DNA of 64,000 nt from Flavobacterium collinsii (GTDB taxonomy: Bacteria; Bacteroidota; Bacteroidia; Flavobacteriales; Flavobacteriaceae). Below, one piece after another: positions 36,796-46,587 of the stretch. Within the stretch, counting starts at the first letter, position 1. Each line of letters starts with the position of its first letter. The notes under the pieces were generated by a model. That model was given only the letters and a program-made list of their open reading frames with translations. It did no database searches and was not told where the DNA came from. The translations under genes were made by a program, and so were the position numbers. The DNA is taken from positions 93,384 to 157,383 of the forward strand of contig NZ_CADCST010000071.1 in NCBI RefSeq assembly GCF_902804485.1. Direction: 5' to 3'.

Positions 36796-37305
36796 ATGGA
36801 AGAAATCATCAATAAAGTTGCCAATAGTGCTTTGGAGGTATTTGATCTTGAAGATTATTACCCAAAAGGAGCGCGTGTGCAAATCGATATATCACAATGG
36901 CTTTTAGAAGGTTTTTTATTAAAAGAAAAAGATTTTAGAGAGCATTTAAAAAATCACGATTGGTCGCAATACCAGGATCAATATGTGGCTATAAACTGTA
37001 GCACAGATGCAATTGTTCCGGCATGGTCTTCTATTCTTGTTGCTATACAATTGGCTCCTTTTTCCAAAAAAGTAGTCAATGGAACTCTAGAGGATCTGGA
37101 AGCGAGTTTATACGAAGAGATACTGAGCAAGCTTGATTACTCTGCTTACAAAAACAAACCTGTCATTGTAAAAGGATGTTCCCGAAAACCTGTTCCAACC
37201 CGTGCTTACATTTTGGCTGCAACTTATTTACAGCCTTTTGCAAGAAGTATTATGTATGGCGAGGCTTGTTCGGCGGTGCCATTATACAAAGAATCAAAGA
37301 AATAA
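36796..37305 (+). CDS. DUF2480 family protein
   Basis: 169-residue cytoplasmic protein of the Bacteroidota family DUF2480. Segments are VEVFDLEDYYPKGARVQIDI-like (LEDYYPKGARVQIDISQWL), FREHLKNHDWSQYQDQYVAI and VIVKGCSRKPVPTRAYILAA. The family is of unknown function and is often found beside suf genes in flavobacteria, which suggests a role in or around Fe-S metabolism. A conserved Cys is present (KGCSRKP and the terminal EACSAVP). It follows sufT by about 70 bases across a hairpin repeat. Confidence 0.85.
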   Translation: MEEIINKVANSALEVFDLEDYYPKGARVQIDISQWLLEGFLLKEKDFREHLKNHDWSQYQDQYVAINCSTDAIVPAWSSILVAIQLAPFSKKVVNGTLEDLEASLYEEILSKLDYSAYKNKPVIVKGCSRKPVPTRAYILAATYLQPFARSIMYGEACSAVPLYKESKK

Positions 37306-37352
37306 CATTCCTTACCGCTACATCCCATAAGTCTTTTTTAACGATTATTTAG

Positions 37353-37360
37353 TATATTTG
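37353..37360 (+). promoter_or_regulatory. TANNTTTG promoter element (TATATTTG)
   Basis: An exact match 25 bases ahead of the DUF3078 start codon. It suggests that this gene can be expressed apart from the suf transcript. Confidence 0.6.
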
Positions 37361-37385
37361 TTCTTACACATTTAAACCAGATATC

Positions 37386-38336
37386 ATGAAAAAGCTAGCG
37401 TTATTACTCCTTATTTTAGCGAACTTAACTTTTGTTCAAGCCCAAAATTCTGAAAAAGAACTTATTCAAAATACTGAAAAAGCGGTTAAAAAAATAAATG
37501 ACACAATAGAAGATGAAGGATGGAAAGCTAAAGGAACTGTCTCTCTTTTACTAAATCAATCAAGCTTTAACAATTGGATTGCAGGAGGTGAAGACAGCTT
37601 TTCCGGAACATTAGGTATCAACTATGATTTCAATTACAAAAAAGAAGATCTTACCTGGGACAATAAAATCCTGGCTTCTTACGGTATTTTACAAACTAAG
37701 AATACAGATTTTGGAAAAAAGACAGATGACCGTCTTGAATTCAATTCAATTGTAGGTAAAAGAGCTTTTGGAGAATGGTATTATTCTTATTTCCTGAATT
37801 TTAGAACCCAGTTTACTACTGGTTACGTTTATGGGAAAGATGCAAACGGAAAGGAAATTAGAACCGAAAACACCAAATTCATGTCTCCTGGTTATCTGAC
37901 TACCGGCCCTGGTATTTATTGGTCAAAAGATGAAAATCTTAAAGTAAACTTTGCCCCTTTAACTTCAAAATTCACTTTTGTAGACAACGCTTACACTTCA
38001 GGAATTGATCAGACAACCGGTTTACCCTATGTCGATGGCGCCTATTTTGGTGTAGATGCGAATAAAAGTATGCGTTACGAATTAGGTTTCTATGCTTCAG
38101 TTTATTATAAACTGGCCATCATGACTAATGTAACTGCAGAAAATACTTTGAACCTGTACTCTAATTATTTAGAAGATCCTCAAAATGTAGACATCAATTA
38201 CTCCTTGAACATCATCATGAAAGTAAACAAATTTTTATCTGCCAATTTATCCTTTCAGGCCATTTATGACGACAATGCTTTTAAAGGTTTTCAAACCAGA
38301 GAAGTTTTCGGCTTAGGGGTTAATTTCGGTTTCTAA
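37386..38336 (+). CDS. DUF3078 family outer-membrane-type protein
   Basis: 316 residues with an N-terminal signal peptide (KKLALLLLILANLTFVQAQ). The mature part is rich in beta strands with alternating aromatic residues (GTVSLLLNQSSFNNWIAGGE, WDNKILASYGILQTK, VNVSLNIIMKVNKFLSANLS-like) and ends with a terminal aromatic VFGLGVNFGF, as in outer-membrane beta-barrels. This is the DUF3078 family, seen in Bacteroidota and of unknown function. It follows the DUF2480 gene but has its own promoter element, and it ends at a strong shared terminator. Confidence 0.88.
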   Translation: MKKLALLLLILANLTFVQAQNSEKELIQNTEKAVKKINDTIEDEGWKAKGTVSLLLNQSSFNNWIAGGEDSFSGTLGINYDFNYKKEDLTWDNKILASYGILQTKNTDFGKKTDDRLEFNSIVGKRAFGEWYYSYFLNFRTQFTTGYVYGKDANGKEIRTENTKFMSPGYLTTGPGIYWSKDENLKVNFAPLTSKFTFVDNAYTSGIDQTTGLPYVDGAYFGVDANKSMRYELGFYASVYYKLAIMTNVTAENTLNLYSNYLEDPQNVDINYSLNIIMKVNKFLSANLSFQAIYDDNAFKGFQTREVFGLGVNFGF

Positions 38337-38345
38337 TAAAAAAAC

Positions 38346-38380
38346 AAAAACGGCTTTTGAATTACTCAAAAGCCGTTTTT
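38346..38380. terminator. Bidirectional intrinsic terminator
   Basis: A 15-bp stem AAAAACGGCTTTTGA and its complement around a 5-base loop lies between the convergent DUF3078 and hflX genes. Confidence 0.88.
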
Positions 38381-38381
38381 T

Positions 38382-39611
38382 TTATTCTTCTTCTTTTTCG
38401 ATTGCATCTTTATAATCCGGATACAAAAACTTATTATATGGGAATCTCGTGATATGAATCTGACGAACTGCTTCGTAAACTATTTCTCTGAATTCCTCAA
38501 AATTCTCTTTTTGTGTTGCCGAGATAAACAAGGCATTATTTTCTCCAACATTACTCATCCAGGTTTGCTTCCATTCTTCAAGTGTGTAATGTCTTCTGGT
38601 TCTTTCGGTAATCAAATCATCTTCATCGATCGTTAAATGTTTGTAGGCATCAATTTTATTAAAAACCATGATCGTTGGTTTATCATTACTCTTGATCTCT
38701 AGCAAAGTCTGATTTACCGATTCGATATGATCCTCAAAATCAGGATGTGAAATATCTACAACATGTAATAATAAATCGGCTTCACGAACCTCATCCAAAG
38801 TACTTTTGAAAGAGTCAACCAATTGTGTTGGTAATTTTCTAATAAAACCTACCGTATCCGACAATAAGAATGGTAGATTTTTAATAACTACTTTTCGAAC
38901 GGTAGTATCTAAAGTTGCGAATAATTTATTTTCAACAAAAACATCACTTTTACCAATTGCATTCATGAGCGTCGATTTTCCAACATTGGTATATCCTACC
39001 AGTGCCACACGCACCATCGCACCGCGATTACTGCGCTGGATACTCATTTGTTTATCGATTGTTTTGATTTTGTCTTTTAACAACGAAATTCGGTCACGAA
39101 CAATACGCCTGTCAGTTTCGATCTCGGTTTCTCCCGGACCACGCATACCAATACCACCTTTCTGACGCTCAAGGTGTGTCCACAACCCCGAAAGTCTTGG
39201 TAATAAATATTGACATTGCGCCAATTCAACTTGCGTCCTTGCATAAGAGGTCTCAGCTCTTTGGGCAAAAATATCAAGAATTAAATTCGTACGATCTAAG
39301 ATTTTACAATCTATAATTCTGGAAATATTCTTTTGTTGTGATGGTGATAATTCATCATCAAAAATTAAAGTCGATATGTCGTTTTCTTTTACAAAAAGAT
39401 TGATTTCATCTATTTTTCCTGTCCCTACAAAAGTTTTAGGATTTGGACGTTCCACTTTTTGCGAAAAGCGCTTAATCACTTCACCTCCTGCGGTAAAAGT
39501 CAAAAACTCTAATTCGTCCAGATATTCGTTAAGTTTTTCTTCACTTTGATTTTGAGTTATAATACCTACAATGGCAGTTCTCTCAAAATTTATAACTTCT
39601 TTTTCTAACAT
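38382..39611 (-). CDS. hflX: Ribosome-associated GTPase HflX
   Basis: 409-residue HflX, a GTPase that binds and splits stalled ribosomes under stress. The N-terminal HflX domain is seen in LEFLTFTAGGEVIKRFSQ and PSQQKNISRIIDCKILDRTN. The GTPase core has G1 ALVGYTNVGKSTLMNAIG, G2 ATLDTTVRKV, G3 LSDTVGFIRKLP and G4 VFNKIDAYK. The linker GGIGMRGPGETEIETDRR is diagnostic for HflX. It is a single gene; no hfq gene is beside it, which is normal for this phylum. Confidence 0.97.
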   Translation of the reverse strand: MLEKEVINFERTAIVGIITQNQSEEKLNEYLDELEFLTFTAGGEVIKRFSQKVERPNPKTFVGTGKIDEINLFVKENDISTLIFDDELSPSQQKNISRIIDCKILDRTNLILDIFAQRAETSYARTQVELAQCQYLLPRLSGLWTHLERQKGGIGMRGPGETEIETDRRIVRDRISLLKDKIKTIDKQMSIQRSNRGAMVRVALVGYTNVGKSTLMNAIGKSDVFVENKLFATLDTTVRKVVIKNLPFLLSDTVGFIRKLPTQLVDSFKSTLDEVREADLLLHVVDISHPDFEDHIESVNQTLLEIKSNDKPTIMVFNKIDAYKHLTIDEDDLITERTRRHYTLEEWKQTWMSNVGENNALFISATQKENFEEFREIVYEAVRQIHITRFPYNKFLYPDYKDAIEKEEE

Positions 39612-39713
39612 AGCTTTGAATAAGGTGCAAATTTAATGATTTGTAAGGTACTAACGCTTATAGAATTTCTTTTTTAAGTTCTATTTGGGAAATTACCCTA
39701 TCTTTAAAAAACT

Positions 39714-39756
39714 CCAAATCCCAAACTTCAATAAACAATTGGAATTTGGGATTTGG
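39714..39756. repeat. CCAAATCCCAAA hairpin
   Basis: CCAAATCCCAAA (39714-39725) is the reverse complement of TTTGGGATTTGG (39745-39756). It lies downstream of the minus-strand gene at 39779 and could end its transcript. A similar GGGATTTGGAATTT string appears near 62246, so it may also be part of a dispersed repeat. Confidence 0.5.
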
Positions 39757-39778
39757 AATTTCAGTTTTAAAATTTACG

Positions 39779-40648
39779 TTACTCGTATATAAAAGTCTTC
39801 TCTGTTTTTACAATTCCGTTTTCCTCCACCTGAGAACAAGAAATCGGGAAATTCAGTTTGTTGTATTTATATTTTCTGCTCACTCCAACCAAAACAGTAG
39901 AAGAAGGGCTAAAAACAATTTCATTATTAGGAGAGATTGATTCAAAACTAAATTCTTCTTCATGATAGGAGATCATTGGTACAATTACTTTATAATTGTT
40001 TCCAAACAAATTTTTAACAATCAGAAGATCAACAGAATTTTTATCATCAAAAATATAGTTTTTTGAAATTTTATCTCCTACCAGACCTTTATGCGTTATA
40101 ACATTATCATTGAAATAAACATATTCGATTTTACCAATTATAGCTTTATTTCTGTCACGTGAAGTGCGTCTCACGATGATCCCGTTTTCAACAATATATT
40201 CAATATCATCAACTAAATTCTGATGATTAGTACTCTTTTTTGTAGTTACTTTTACTCTCGCGCCTTCGTAGCCGAAAGTTACGACTTTGGTAATGTAATC
40301 ATTCCCTTCCTGGTATTTTTTTACAAACTTTGTAATGTTATTGTCTGCGCCATAGGTGTAATTCACAACTTCTTTCCAATCGCTGCCAACCTTATCTTTT
40401 ACTGTCATATCCAATAATCCTTTGGTGTTGTAAAAGAAATGCTGAATAACATCTGAAGTAGTAATGGTTTGTATTTTTCCGTCTTTAAAAACAATTGTTT
40501 TATTTACAATTTCACCATCTTTAGTGTTTTGGTAATTTGTTTTTACAATATTGATTTGTTTGAGTCTTACAGGTGCCGTATCCTGATTCTGACTTTGCAT
40601 TAAGCATGGAAAAACCATCATTATGATGGCAATAAAGTAGATTTTCAT
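39779..40648 (-). CDS. Exported YD-repeat-like protein, unknown function
   Basis: 289 residues. A signal peptide (about 1-19, KIYFIAIIMMVFPCLMQSQ) precedes a beta-rich protein. It contains several units of the form FYNTKGLLDMTVKDK, YTYGADNNITKFVKKY, VTFGYEGARVKVTTKKS and FNDNVITHKGLVGDKISKNY. These look like degenerate YD/RHS-type beta-strand repeats. It is probably periplasmic or at the outer surface. I cannot name a family with certainty. It is transcribed alone, between hflX and the DUF5689 gene. Confidence 0.7.
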   Translation of the reverse strand: MKIYFIAIIMMVFPCLMQSQNQDTAPVRLKQINIVKTNYQNTKDGEIVNKTIVFKDGKIQTITTSDVIQHFFYNTKGLLDMTVKDKVGSDWKEVVNYTYGADNNITKFVKKYQEGNDYITKVVTFGYEGARVKVTTKKSTNHQNLVDDIEYIVENGIIVRRTSRDRNKAIIGKIEYVYFNDNVITHKGLVGDKISKNYIFDDKNSVDLLIVKNLFGNNYKVIVPMISYHEEEFSFESISPNNEIVFSPSSTVLVGVSRKYKYNKLNFPISCSQVEENGIVKTEKTFIYE

Positions 40649-40786
40649 AGTGGTATTTGTATTGATTTGGGTTGACCAAAATACAAAATTCCATTAAATT
40701 TTAACAGTTTAAATCTGAAAAACAATACACTATCCAATTAGCTCCTAAAAATCAACATCTTAACTGCATCAAGAGACAAAACACCT

Positions 40787-42136
40787 TTACTTTTCGGCGA
40801 AAATCCTAACGTCGTCAACCATAAAAGCTCCATTTAATGTTTTATCTTTACCGGAACCCGTATATTTAAATGCAATATGAATGTTTCCTGAAAATGCAGA
40901 TAAATCAACTGCTCCGGAACTTATAAACGTTCGTGCAGGTGTTGACAAAGAAGGAAATTTTGCTGCTAATTTTGTCCACTTCGCTTTAGTTACATTCGAG
41001 CCGTCAAAATTAGTTGAAACGTAGACTTCCAGAATATTTAATGGTGAATCAATCTTTAAATCATGCTGTGCACTTCTAAATGATAGAGTTGAATTTTTAT
41101 ACCCACTCAGATTGATTTTTGGAGTGACCAACCAAGCGATGTTTACAGCAGCTGTTGTGCTTGTAGTATTAAATTCTGCATAACCATTTCCGGCATACAA
41201 CATGCTTTTCCATAATTTTGAAGCTTTTTCCACAATATTGCTCCAACCTGGCAGAGTAAAATTTACATTGTTTTTTACCGATTGAAAATCTTCTGCAAAA
41301 AACGGAACATTTCTTTTCCCTTTCATCTCCAGATCTTTTTCTGATCGGACCATTAGTTGATAATCTGATCCAAATTTTGTCAAAATACCCCTCACTTTGC
41401 CACTCCCTTCCGGTACAAAATTAGCGGCAAAACCAGCGTAACTACTTGTTCTGAAAATAATCTGATTGCCGCTTTTATCCCTAAGGTTCCAATTTGTCGA
41501 ACCACCTATATTGTTCGATTCTTCAAAATATCGACGCCCAATCGCTTCCTCGGTAAACTGAACTTCTTTTAGCTCTATCAGGGTATTAAGTCTCTCATCG
41601 CTTAATGCCTCTTCAACTGAAATTACTTTTACCAATCGACTTTCATCAATTACGGTACATGAAGCATTCAGAACATTTTTATAATCAGTTTGAGAAACTC
41701 TGCCAATCGTTGGATCTCCCGAATTGCTCACATATAAACTCCCAATACGCAAACCACCGAAGTACAAATCTGTAAACTGATTTTTCAATTTAATATATAC
41801 TTTACTTCCTACACGAAAGTCAATATAAGTATTAGAAACATCAACCGGAACATTAAATCCTATTGCCGGTACTTTTTCTGTTGGTATAGTTTGCAGAAAA
41901 AGGGTCTTGAAAAAATTTCCTCCTTCATCACTTGATACCACATAGGCCTCCATGACATCATCATACCCATATTGTTTCGGAACAGGCCCCGAAACAGCCT
42001 TAACCCTTTGAACCTTCTGATTTACGACTAAATTGGGCTGTGTACATTCCAATTTTGGAATTTCGATTTCATTATTACAACTATAAATAAGAACCAATAA
42101 TAAGGCATAACCGAAAATTGAAAAACTATCTTTCAT
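40787..42136 (-). CDS. DUF5689 surface lipoprotein partnered with a TonB receptor
   Basis: 449 residues. The N terminus GYALLLVLIYSCNNEIEIPK is a lipoprotein signal with lipobox IYSC. The following region (about 25-265, MEAYVVSSDEGGNFFKTLFL, FRVGSKVYIKLKNQF) is the DUF5689 domain, an OB-fold-like module found mostly in Bacteroidota. The C-terminal part (about 275-449, FFAEDFQSVKNNVNFTLPGW...FMVDDVRIFAE) resembles a choice-of-anchor J/MAM-like domain. It starts 21 bases after the TonB receptor stop codon, so the two are cotranscribed. Such lipoproteins commonly work as substrate-binding partners of the TonB receptor. Confidence 0.85.
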   Translation of the reverse strand: MKDSFSIFGYALLLVLIYSCNNEIEIPKLECTQPNLVVNQKVQRVKAVSGPVPKQYGYDDVMEAYVVSSDEGGNFFKTLFLQTIPTEKVPAIGFNVPVDVSNTYIDFRVGSKVYIKLKNQFTDLYFGGLRIGSLYVSNSGDPTIGRVSQTDYKNVLNASCTVIDESRLVKVISVEEALSDERLNTLIELKEVQFTEEAIGRRYFEESNNIGGSTNWNLRDKSGNQIIFRTSSYAGFAANFVPEGSGKVRGILTKFGSDYQLMVRSEKDLEMKGKRNVPFFAEDFQSVKNNVNFTLPGWSNIVEKASKLWKSMLYAGNGYAEFNTTSTTAAVNIAWLVTPKINLSGYKNSTLSFRSAQHDLKIDSPLNILEVYVSTNFDGSNVTKAKWTKLAAKFPSLSTPARTFISSGAVDLSAFSGNIHIAFKYTGSGKDKTLNGAFMVDDVRIFAEK

Positions 42137-42157
42137 TTCAAATTAATTTTAAATTTT

Positions 42158-44995
42158 TTATAAACTCATTGTAAGGTTTACGAAATAAGTTCTTCCATAT
42201 CCATAATAATATTTAGAACCAAATGATGGCGTTCCACTGGACACATCCTGATTAAGGGCCCTAAAATTAGCATTCCGAGCCTGTTGAAAACCACCCGTTT
42301 TGTAGCTAACATCCAGAACATTATTGATACTCCAAAAAAGCCCAATATATCTATGGAATATGCGCCAGGATTTCCCACCTGTAATGTTTAATAATGAAAT
42401 TGGATCGAATTTTTCCTGTTTCAGTAAAGCTGCCGTCCGTTCTTCAGTTGCTTCCGGAAATGCAAGACCATTTACCGAATTTTTATAAAACCGATTTGTT
42501 CTTGCGATTGGCGAAACATCAATGTAGCTCTCAGACAAATAATTAATATTTGCTCCCAGCCACCAATATTTAGGATCTCTGTATTCTAATCCAACCGAAA
42601 AAGCTTGTTGTGGCATACCCGGTTGTTTGTAGTTTTTAAGGTATGATTCTCCAAAATCAAAAGTAGATCGAGCGTTGTCTTTCCCTACATTAGCATCATT
42701 CGTTATTGTTACATTGGGATTACTGCTATAAATATAGTTTCCATATGCTGTAGCTAAGACGGTTTTTAATGTTGATGAGATTTGATATTCCATACTAAAT
42801 TCCAGTCCGATATTTTTCTTATCCAAGTGTGTTAAAGTCTGACTCACAAAAGCATCGGTATTGTTATAACTTGCACCTTTATCTAAAATTCCTTCCGCAT
42901 AGAAAAAAGAGGTTCGGGTCACGTTTTTGATCAGCGAATAATAGACTGTTGAACGAATCTTAAAGTTAGGGGAACGAAAAACATGGTTTCCTTCGACACT
43001 GCTGATGTTTTCATTTTCGATTCCATCGACAACTGAGTTATTCAATCGGGAATTTGAAAACGTATTTCTTAGAGATGGCGCTCTGGTAAGATACATTCCG
43101 TTGAAAAACAACCATTGTTTTCCTGAAATTTTATATGTTAAACCACCTTTAAAACCAAAATTTTCAAACTTCACATCTTTACTTTTTCCAAGAGAAGAGG
43201 CTGGATAAATTCCGTTTTGATACAATCCTTCTCTCTGATAATTGGAAACTGAATAGGACTGACCTAAATAAAAATCTGTCTTTTTGTAATTAAATTTAAA
43301 CTGAGTGAAAACATCAATTGTTGTTGCTAAAAAATTGTAATTGTAACCATAAGTATCTCCTTCTTTTACCTGACGATTGGGGTTTTGCAAATCTGACTGC
43401 GCTTGGTTTCCTTTATAAAATGCATCAATATCTTCGAAATATTGTCCTCCCAGCAAGTCTAAAAGATATTGAAAATGATGTGATTTTAAACTCCTAAAAG
43501 TAATTCCTCCATCAAAAGCACTGTTCTCTGTTATTTGTATGTTTAAATTTGAGTTTACGGCAAAGGTTTTATCGTCTGTTCGGTCTTCATATAAAACATA
43601 ATGACTTTGAGCAGACTCATATCCATTAATTATTCCATCCGAATTCAATATTGGTTTCTGGTTCGCACGATACAGCTGATTCCAATCGATCTGTCGGTTT
43701 TCAAGAAACTTTGTTTTTGCTCGTTCGGCATTTATATAATCGGGGGTGAAATCTCCTGAAAACTCCCCTTTGTCTTTTCCATAAATTGAGGTGTAATAAC
43801 TCGGTAGCTTCTGATAATATACAGGGTCCGGACTGGCTGCATTTTGATAATCTATTGTACTGTTTCCTACCTGGCCAAATTGATACATTACACTCGAATT
43901 CAAATTTGTTTTTTCGTTTATTTTGTAATAATGATTTAGCATCAATAAGGGTTCTTCGACTCTTTTGACCCTCGCATTTCGTTTTTCTCCACTTTGAAAT
44001 CCCCAATAAGAATTGTATTTTTCATTCGTTAGTTGAGTAACCTCGGCTGTATTTGCTGAATTTTTCCCTCTCGAATTTGGTGTATAAAATCCCGTAAAAT
44101 TCAACGACTGTTTGTCATTCAGTTTTTTTTCAACACTCACGAAAAAAGACTCTGCCGCAAAATTTGTTCCTTCAAAATAACCTTCATTTGACCAACGCTT
44201 CCCTGCCGAAAGAACATAAGCCCAACCGGAAGCATTCATTCCTGAAGCATAAGTTGCGATGGTCCGCCAGTTGAAGGTTGTATTGCTCCCTGAAAACGAA
44301 AGCTGACTACTTTTCCTGTAGGTTGAAGCACGTGTAGTTATTTGTTGTGTCCCTAAAATCCCTCCGAAAGTATAATTTGAAGCGGCTGCACCAATTGAAA
44401 ACTCCTGATTTCGCAGTACATTGTTCAGACCTCCCCAATTACTCCATTGTGGTCTTCCGTCGTAAATTTTATTCATAACCATGCCATTAAGCATCATTGT
44501 TCCGTTTTCGCTGTCTAAACCCCGAATCCTAAATCGAGCCTGTCCCCAATTGAAGGCGGAAGCCTGCATAAAAACATCTCTTGAAGATTGTAAAAGACCT
44601 GAAGTCATTTCAGATGAACTATTATCCTCCGAAAGATCGCTGTCTAATAATGTGATTAACGCTGCCGGTGTCTCATCAGAAAAATTATCTTCTAACGATA
44701 TCATGCCCAGATCTACCTTTTGACCTGGATTAGATTGTATCTTTAAAAGAAGATCTTTATAGCCCTGACTGTGTATCCATAATAACTGCTCTCCCTTTAT
44801 CACAGTATGCAATTCAAATTTTCCCTTTACATTGGTTAATTGTGTTGCCGAAGAATTCTGTATGTTTACGACAACATTCACCAGAGGATTTTGAGTTTTT
44901 GCATCGACCACAGTTCCTGAAAAAGCAGTCTGTTCTTGTGCAAATAAAAGACCAATAGGCAATAAAACAAATAGTAAGACACATTTTTTTGTCAT
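42158..44995 (-). CDS. TonB-dependent outer-membrane receptor
   Basis: 945 residues. Signal peptide TKKCVLLFVLLPIGLLFAQ, then a carboxypeptidase-D regulatory-like domain (about 22-100, FSGTVVDAKTQNPLVNVVV), then a plug (about 115-230, RFRIRGLDSENGTMMLNG) and a 22-strand-type beta-barrel. The barrel ends YGRTYFVNLTMSL with the C-terminal hydrophobic residue expected for insertion by the BAM machinery. The long extracellular loops (such as VEEPLLMLNHYYK) suggest a bulky ligand. The partner DUF5689 lipoprotein lies directly downstream in the same operon. The ligand is unknown. Candidate -7 elements (TATTTTTG at 45106-45113, TATATTTG at 45147-45154) lie 110-160 bases upstream. Confidence 0.9.
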   Translation of the reverse strand: MTKKCVLLFVLLPIGLLFAQEQTAFSGTVVDAKTQNPLVNVVVNIQNSSATQLTNVKGKFELHTVIKGEQLLWIHSQGYKDLLLKIQSNPGQKVDLGMISLEDNFSDETPAALITLLDSDLSEDNSSSEMTSGLLQSSRDVFMQASAFNWGQARFRIRGLDSENGTMMLNGMVMNKIYDGRPQWSNWGGLNNVLRNQEFSIGAAASNYTFGGILGTQQITTRASTYRKSSQLSFSGSNTTFNWRTIATYASGMNASGWAYVLSAGKRWSNEGYFEGTNFAAESFFVSVEKKLNDKQSLNFTGFYTPNSRGKNSANTAEVTQLTNEKYNSYWGFQSGEKRNARVKRVEEPLLMLNHYYKINEKTNLNSSVMYQFGQVGNSTIDYQNAASPDPVYYQKLPSYYTSIYGKDKGEFSGDFTPDYINAERAKTKFLENRQIDWNQLYRANQKPILNSDGIINGYESAQSHYVLYEDRTDDKTFAVNSNLNIQITENSAFDGGITFRSLKSHHFQYLLDLLGGQYFEDIDAFYKGNQAQSDLQNPNRQVKEGDTYGYNYNFLATTIDVFTQFKFNYKKTDFYLGQSYSVSNYQREGLYQNGIYPASSLGKSKDVKFENFGFKGGLTYKISGKQWLFFNGMYLTRAPSLRNTFSNSRLNNSVVDGIENENISSVEGNHVFRSPNFKIRSTVYYSLIKNVTRTSFFYAEGILDKGASYNNTDAFVSQTLTHLDKKNIGLEFSMEYQISSTLKTVLATAYGNYIYSSNPNVTITNDANVGKDNARSTFDFGESYLKNYKQPGMPQQAFSVGLEYRDPKYWWLGANINYLSESYIDVSPIARTNRFYKNSVNGLAFPEATEERTAALLKQEKFDPISLLNITGGKSWRIFHRYIGLFWSINNVLDVSYKTGGFQQARNANFRALNQDVSSGTPSFGSKYYYGYGRTYFVNLTMSL

Positions 44996-45105
44996 GAAAA
45001 CCCCAATTTACTTTTAATAATTTAGTTTTTGAATTGAATTGGTTTTGGTAACAAAACATTCAATCGCTTACATCAAAAGATAAAATTGGTTTTTGGAAGG
45101 GATTG

Positions 45106-45154
45106 CAAAAATAACAAGTTAAAACTTACTATTTAGGTTCGAGCTTCAAATATA
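45106..45154 (-). promoter_or_regulatory. Candidate promoter elements for the TonB receptor operon
   Basis: On the minus strand TATTTTTG (45113-45106) and TATATTTG (45154-45147) both match TANNTTTG. Which one is used cannot be told by eye. Confidence 0.4.
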
Positions 45155-45259
45155 AACAAAAAACAATATGAAAATATTTTCCTGTTAAATAATTTAATTA
45201 AAAAAATGCTATGCTTACGGTAATTATTTCTACCCTTAAAAAATTTGTGTTTGTTTAAA

Positions 45260-46504
45260 CTAAGAGGTTACTCTGATTTTAGAAACCATAAAGGCTATCA
45301 AAACTCCGAAAATTCCAATAAAAGCAAAGGAAAACTGGAGTCCGAAAGTTTCAGCAATATGTCCGATAACCGGTGGTCCCATTAAAAACCCCAAAAAACT
45401 TACACTCGAAACAATGGTTAAGGCTTCTCCGGGTGGAACTGTCGGATTTTTTCCTGCCATACTATAAACTGTAGGAACTATGGTCGCAACTCCTAGACCA
45501 ACGGCCATAAAAGCAATAGTACAAGGTATAAGATAAGGAAGAAAAACGGCTGTAAAAAGTCCGGCTGAAATCATGACCCCGCTAATTTGCATCACACGTT
45601 CACGTCCGAATTTATTGATCAGTCCATCTCCTAAAAATCGTCCGCTTGCCATCATAATCATGAAAGAAGTGTATCCTAAAATTACTAATGGTCCCGGTGC
45701 TTTTACAACATCTTTAAAATATACTCCGCTCCAGTCAAACATAACGCCTTCGCTTGCCATACTACAAAATCCAATTACGCCAAGCCAGATTAAAGCACTG
45801 TCCGGTTTTACAAACAATTTTTTCTTCTCCTCTTTGACTTTGATCTTTTCTTTGGCCTTGATTAAAAATTTAAAGTTAAAAGCGATCATCAATAATACAA
45901 TTCCTGCCACTATCATAAAGTGATGAAGAGGGCTTAATTTTAAAGCTAGCATTCCTAAGCCTACTAAAGCTCCGGTAAATCCGGCAAAGCTCCACATTCC
46001 GTGAAAAGAGGACATTATTGTTTTTCTAAAAAGTACCTCAGTATAAACTCCTTGCGTGTTAACTGCAATATTAGCCAGGTTTCCAAACAATCCAAAAAGG
46101 AATAACCCCAATGACAATTGTAAGGCTGTTGTAGCCAAACCTAAATTGGCCAGACATAAAACATACATGATTAAAGAAAAGATTAAAATTCGATGGCTCC
46201 CGAATTTTGTAACCATCTTACCCGAAAATGGCATAATAAGCAATTGCCCCATCGGCAAAGCAAAAAGAATAGATCCCAGATCTCCTTCGGTTAAATGTAA
46301 TGCCGTTTTGATATCCGGAATCCTGCTTGCCCAGGTCGCGAAACTCAAACCCATTCCAAAATAAAACATCCCAACAGCAAAACGAATTCTGTTTAAATAA
46401 GAGATTTTAGCTTCTCTATAAACTTTCTTAATTTTTCCTTTGGTTTGGAATAGTGCTAGTGGATTGAAATTGATCAAAATGATGCGTTTAGGATTTAACA
46501 CCAT
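45260..46504 (-). CDS. YbjJ-like major facilitator transporter
   Basis: About 414 residues from the ATG at 46504. An in-frame TTG 33 bases further upstream is less likely. It has twelve predicted membrane segments and no signal peptide. The first segment region GLSFATWASRIPDIKTAL resembles the E. coli YbjJ family, and FGSHRILIFSL in the first cytoplasmic loop fits the family position. The substrate is unknown; YbjJ-type carriers are treated as putative sugar or metabolite transporters. A long perfect inverted repeat and a repeat-rich gap lie upstream. Confidence 0.83.
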   Translation of the reverse strand: MVLNPKRIILINFNPLALFQTKGKIKKVYREAKISYLNRIRFAVGMFYFGMGLSFATWASRIPDIKTALHLTEGDLGSILFALPMGQLLIMPFSGKMVTKFGSHRILIFSLIMYVLCLANLGLATTALQLSLGLFLFGLFGNLANIAVNTQGVYTEVLFRKTIMSSFHGMWSFAGFTGALVGLGMLALKLSPLHHFMIVAGIVLLMIAFNFKFLIKAKEKIKVKEEKKKLFVKPDSALIWLGVIGFCSMASEGVMFDWSGVYFKDVVKAPGPLVILGYTSFMIMMASGRFLGDGLINKFGRERVMQISGVMISAGLFTAVFLPYLIPCTIAFMAVGLGVATIVPTVYSMAGKNPTVPPGEALTIVSSVSFLGFLMGPPVIGHIAETFGLQFSFAFIGIFGVLIAFMVSKIRVTS

Positions 46505-46587
46505 AAAAGTACTAAAAAGCTCCTTTGCAGAAGGCAAAACCTACCAGTTCCTGCTATTTACAACGTTGTATGTTTATAATTTTTTTT

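Noticed and set aside
45000..45259. Riboswitch (for example cobalamin) upstream of the TonB receptor
   Set aside because: I saw no conserved cobalamin-box sequence or multi-stem layout, only two -7-like elements.
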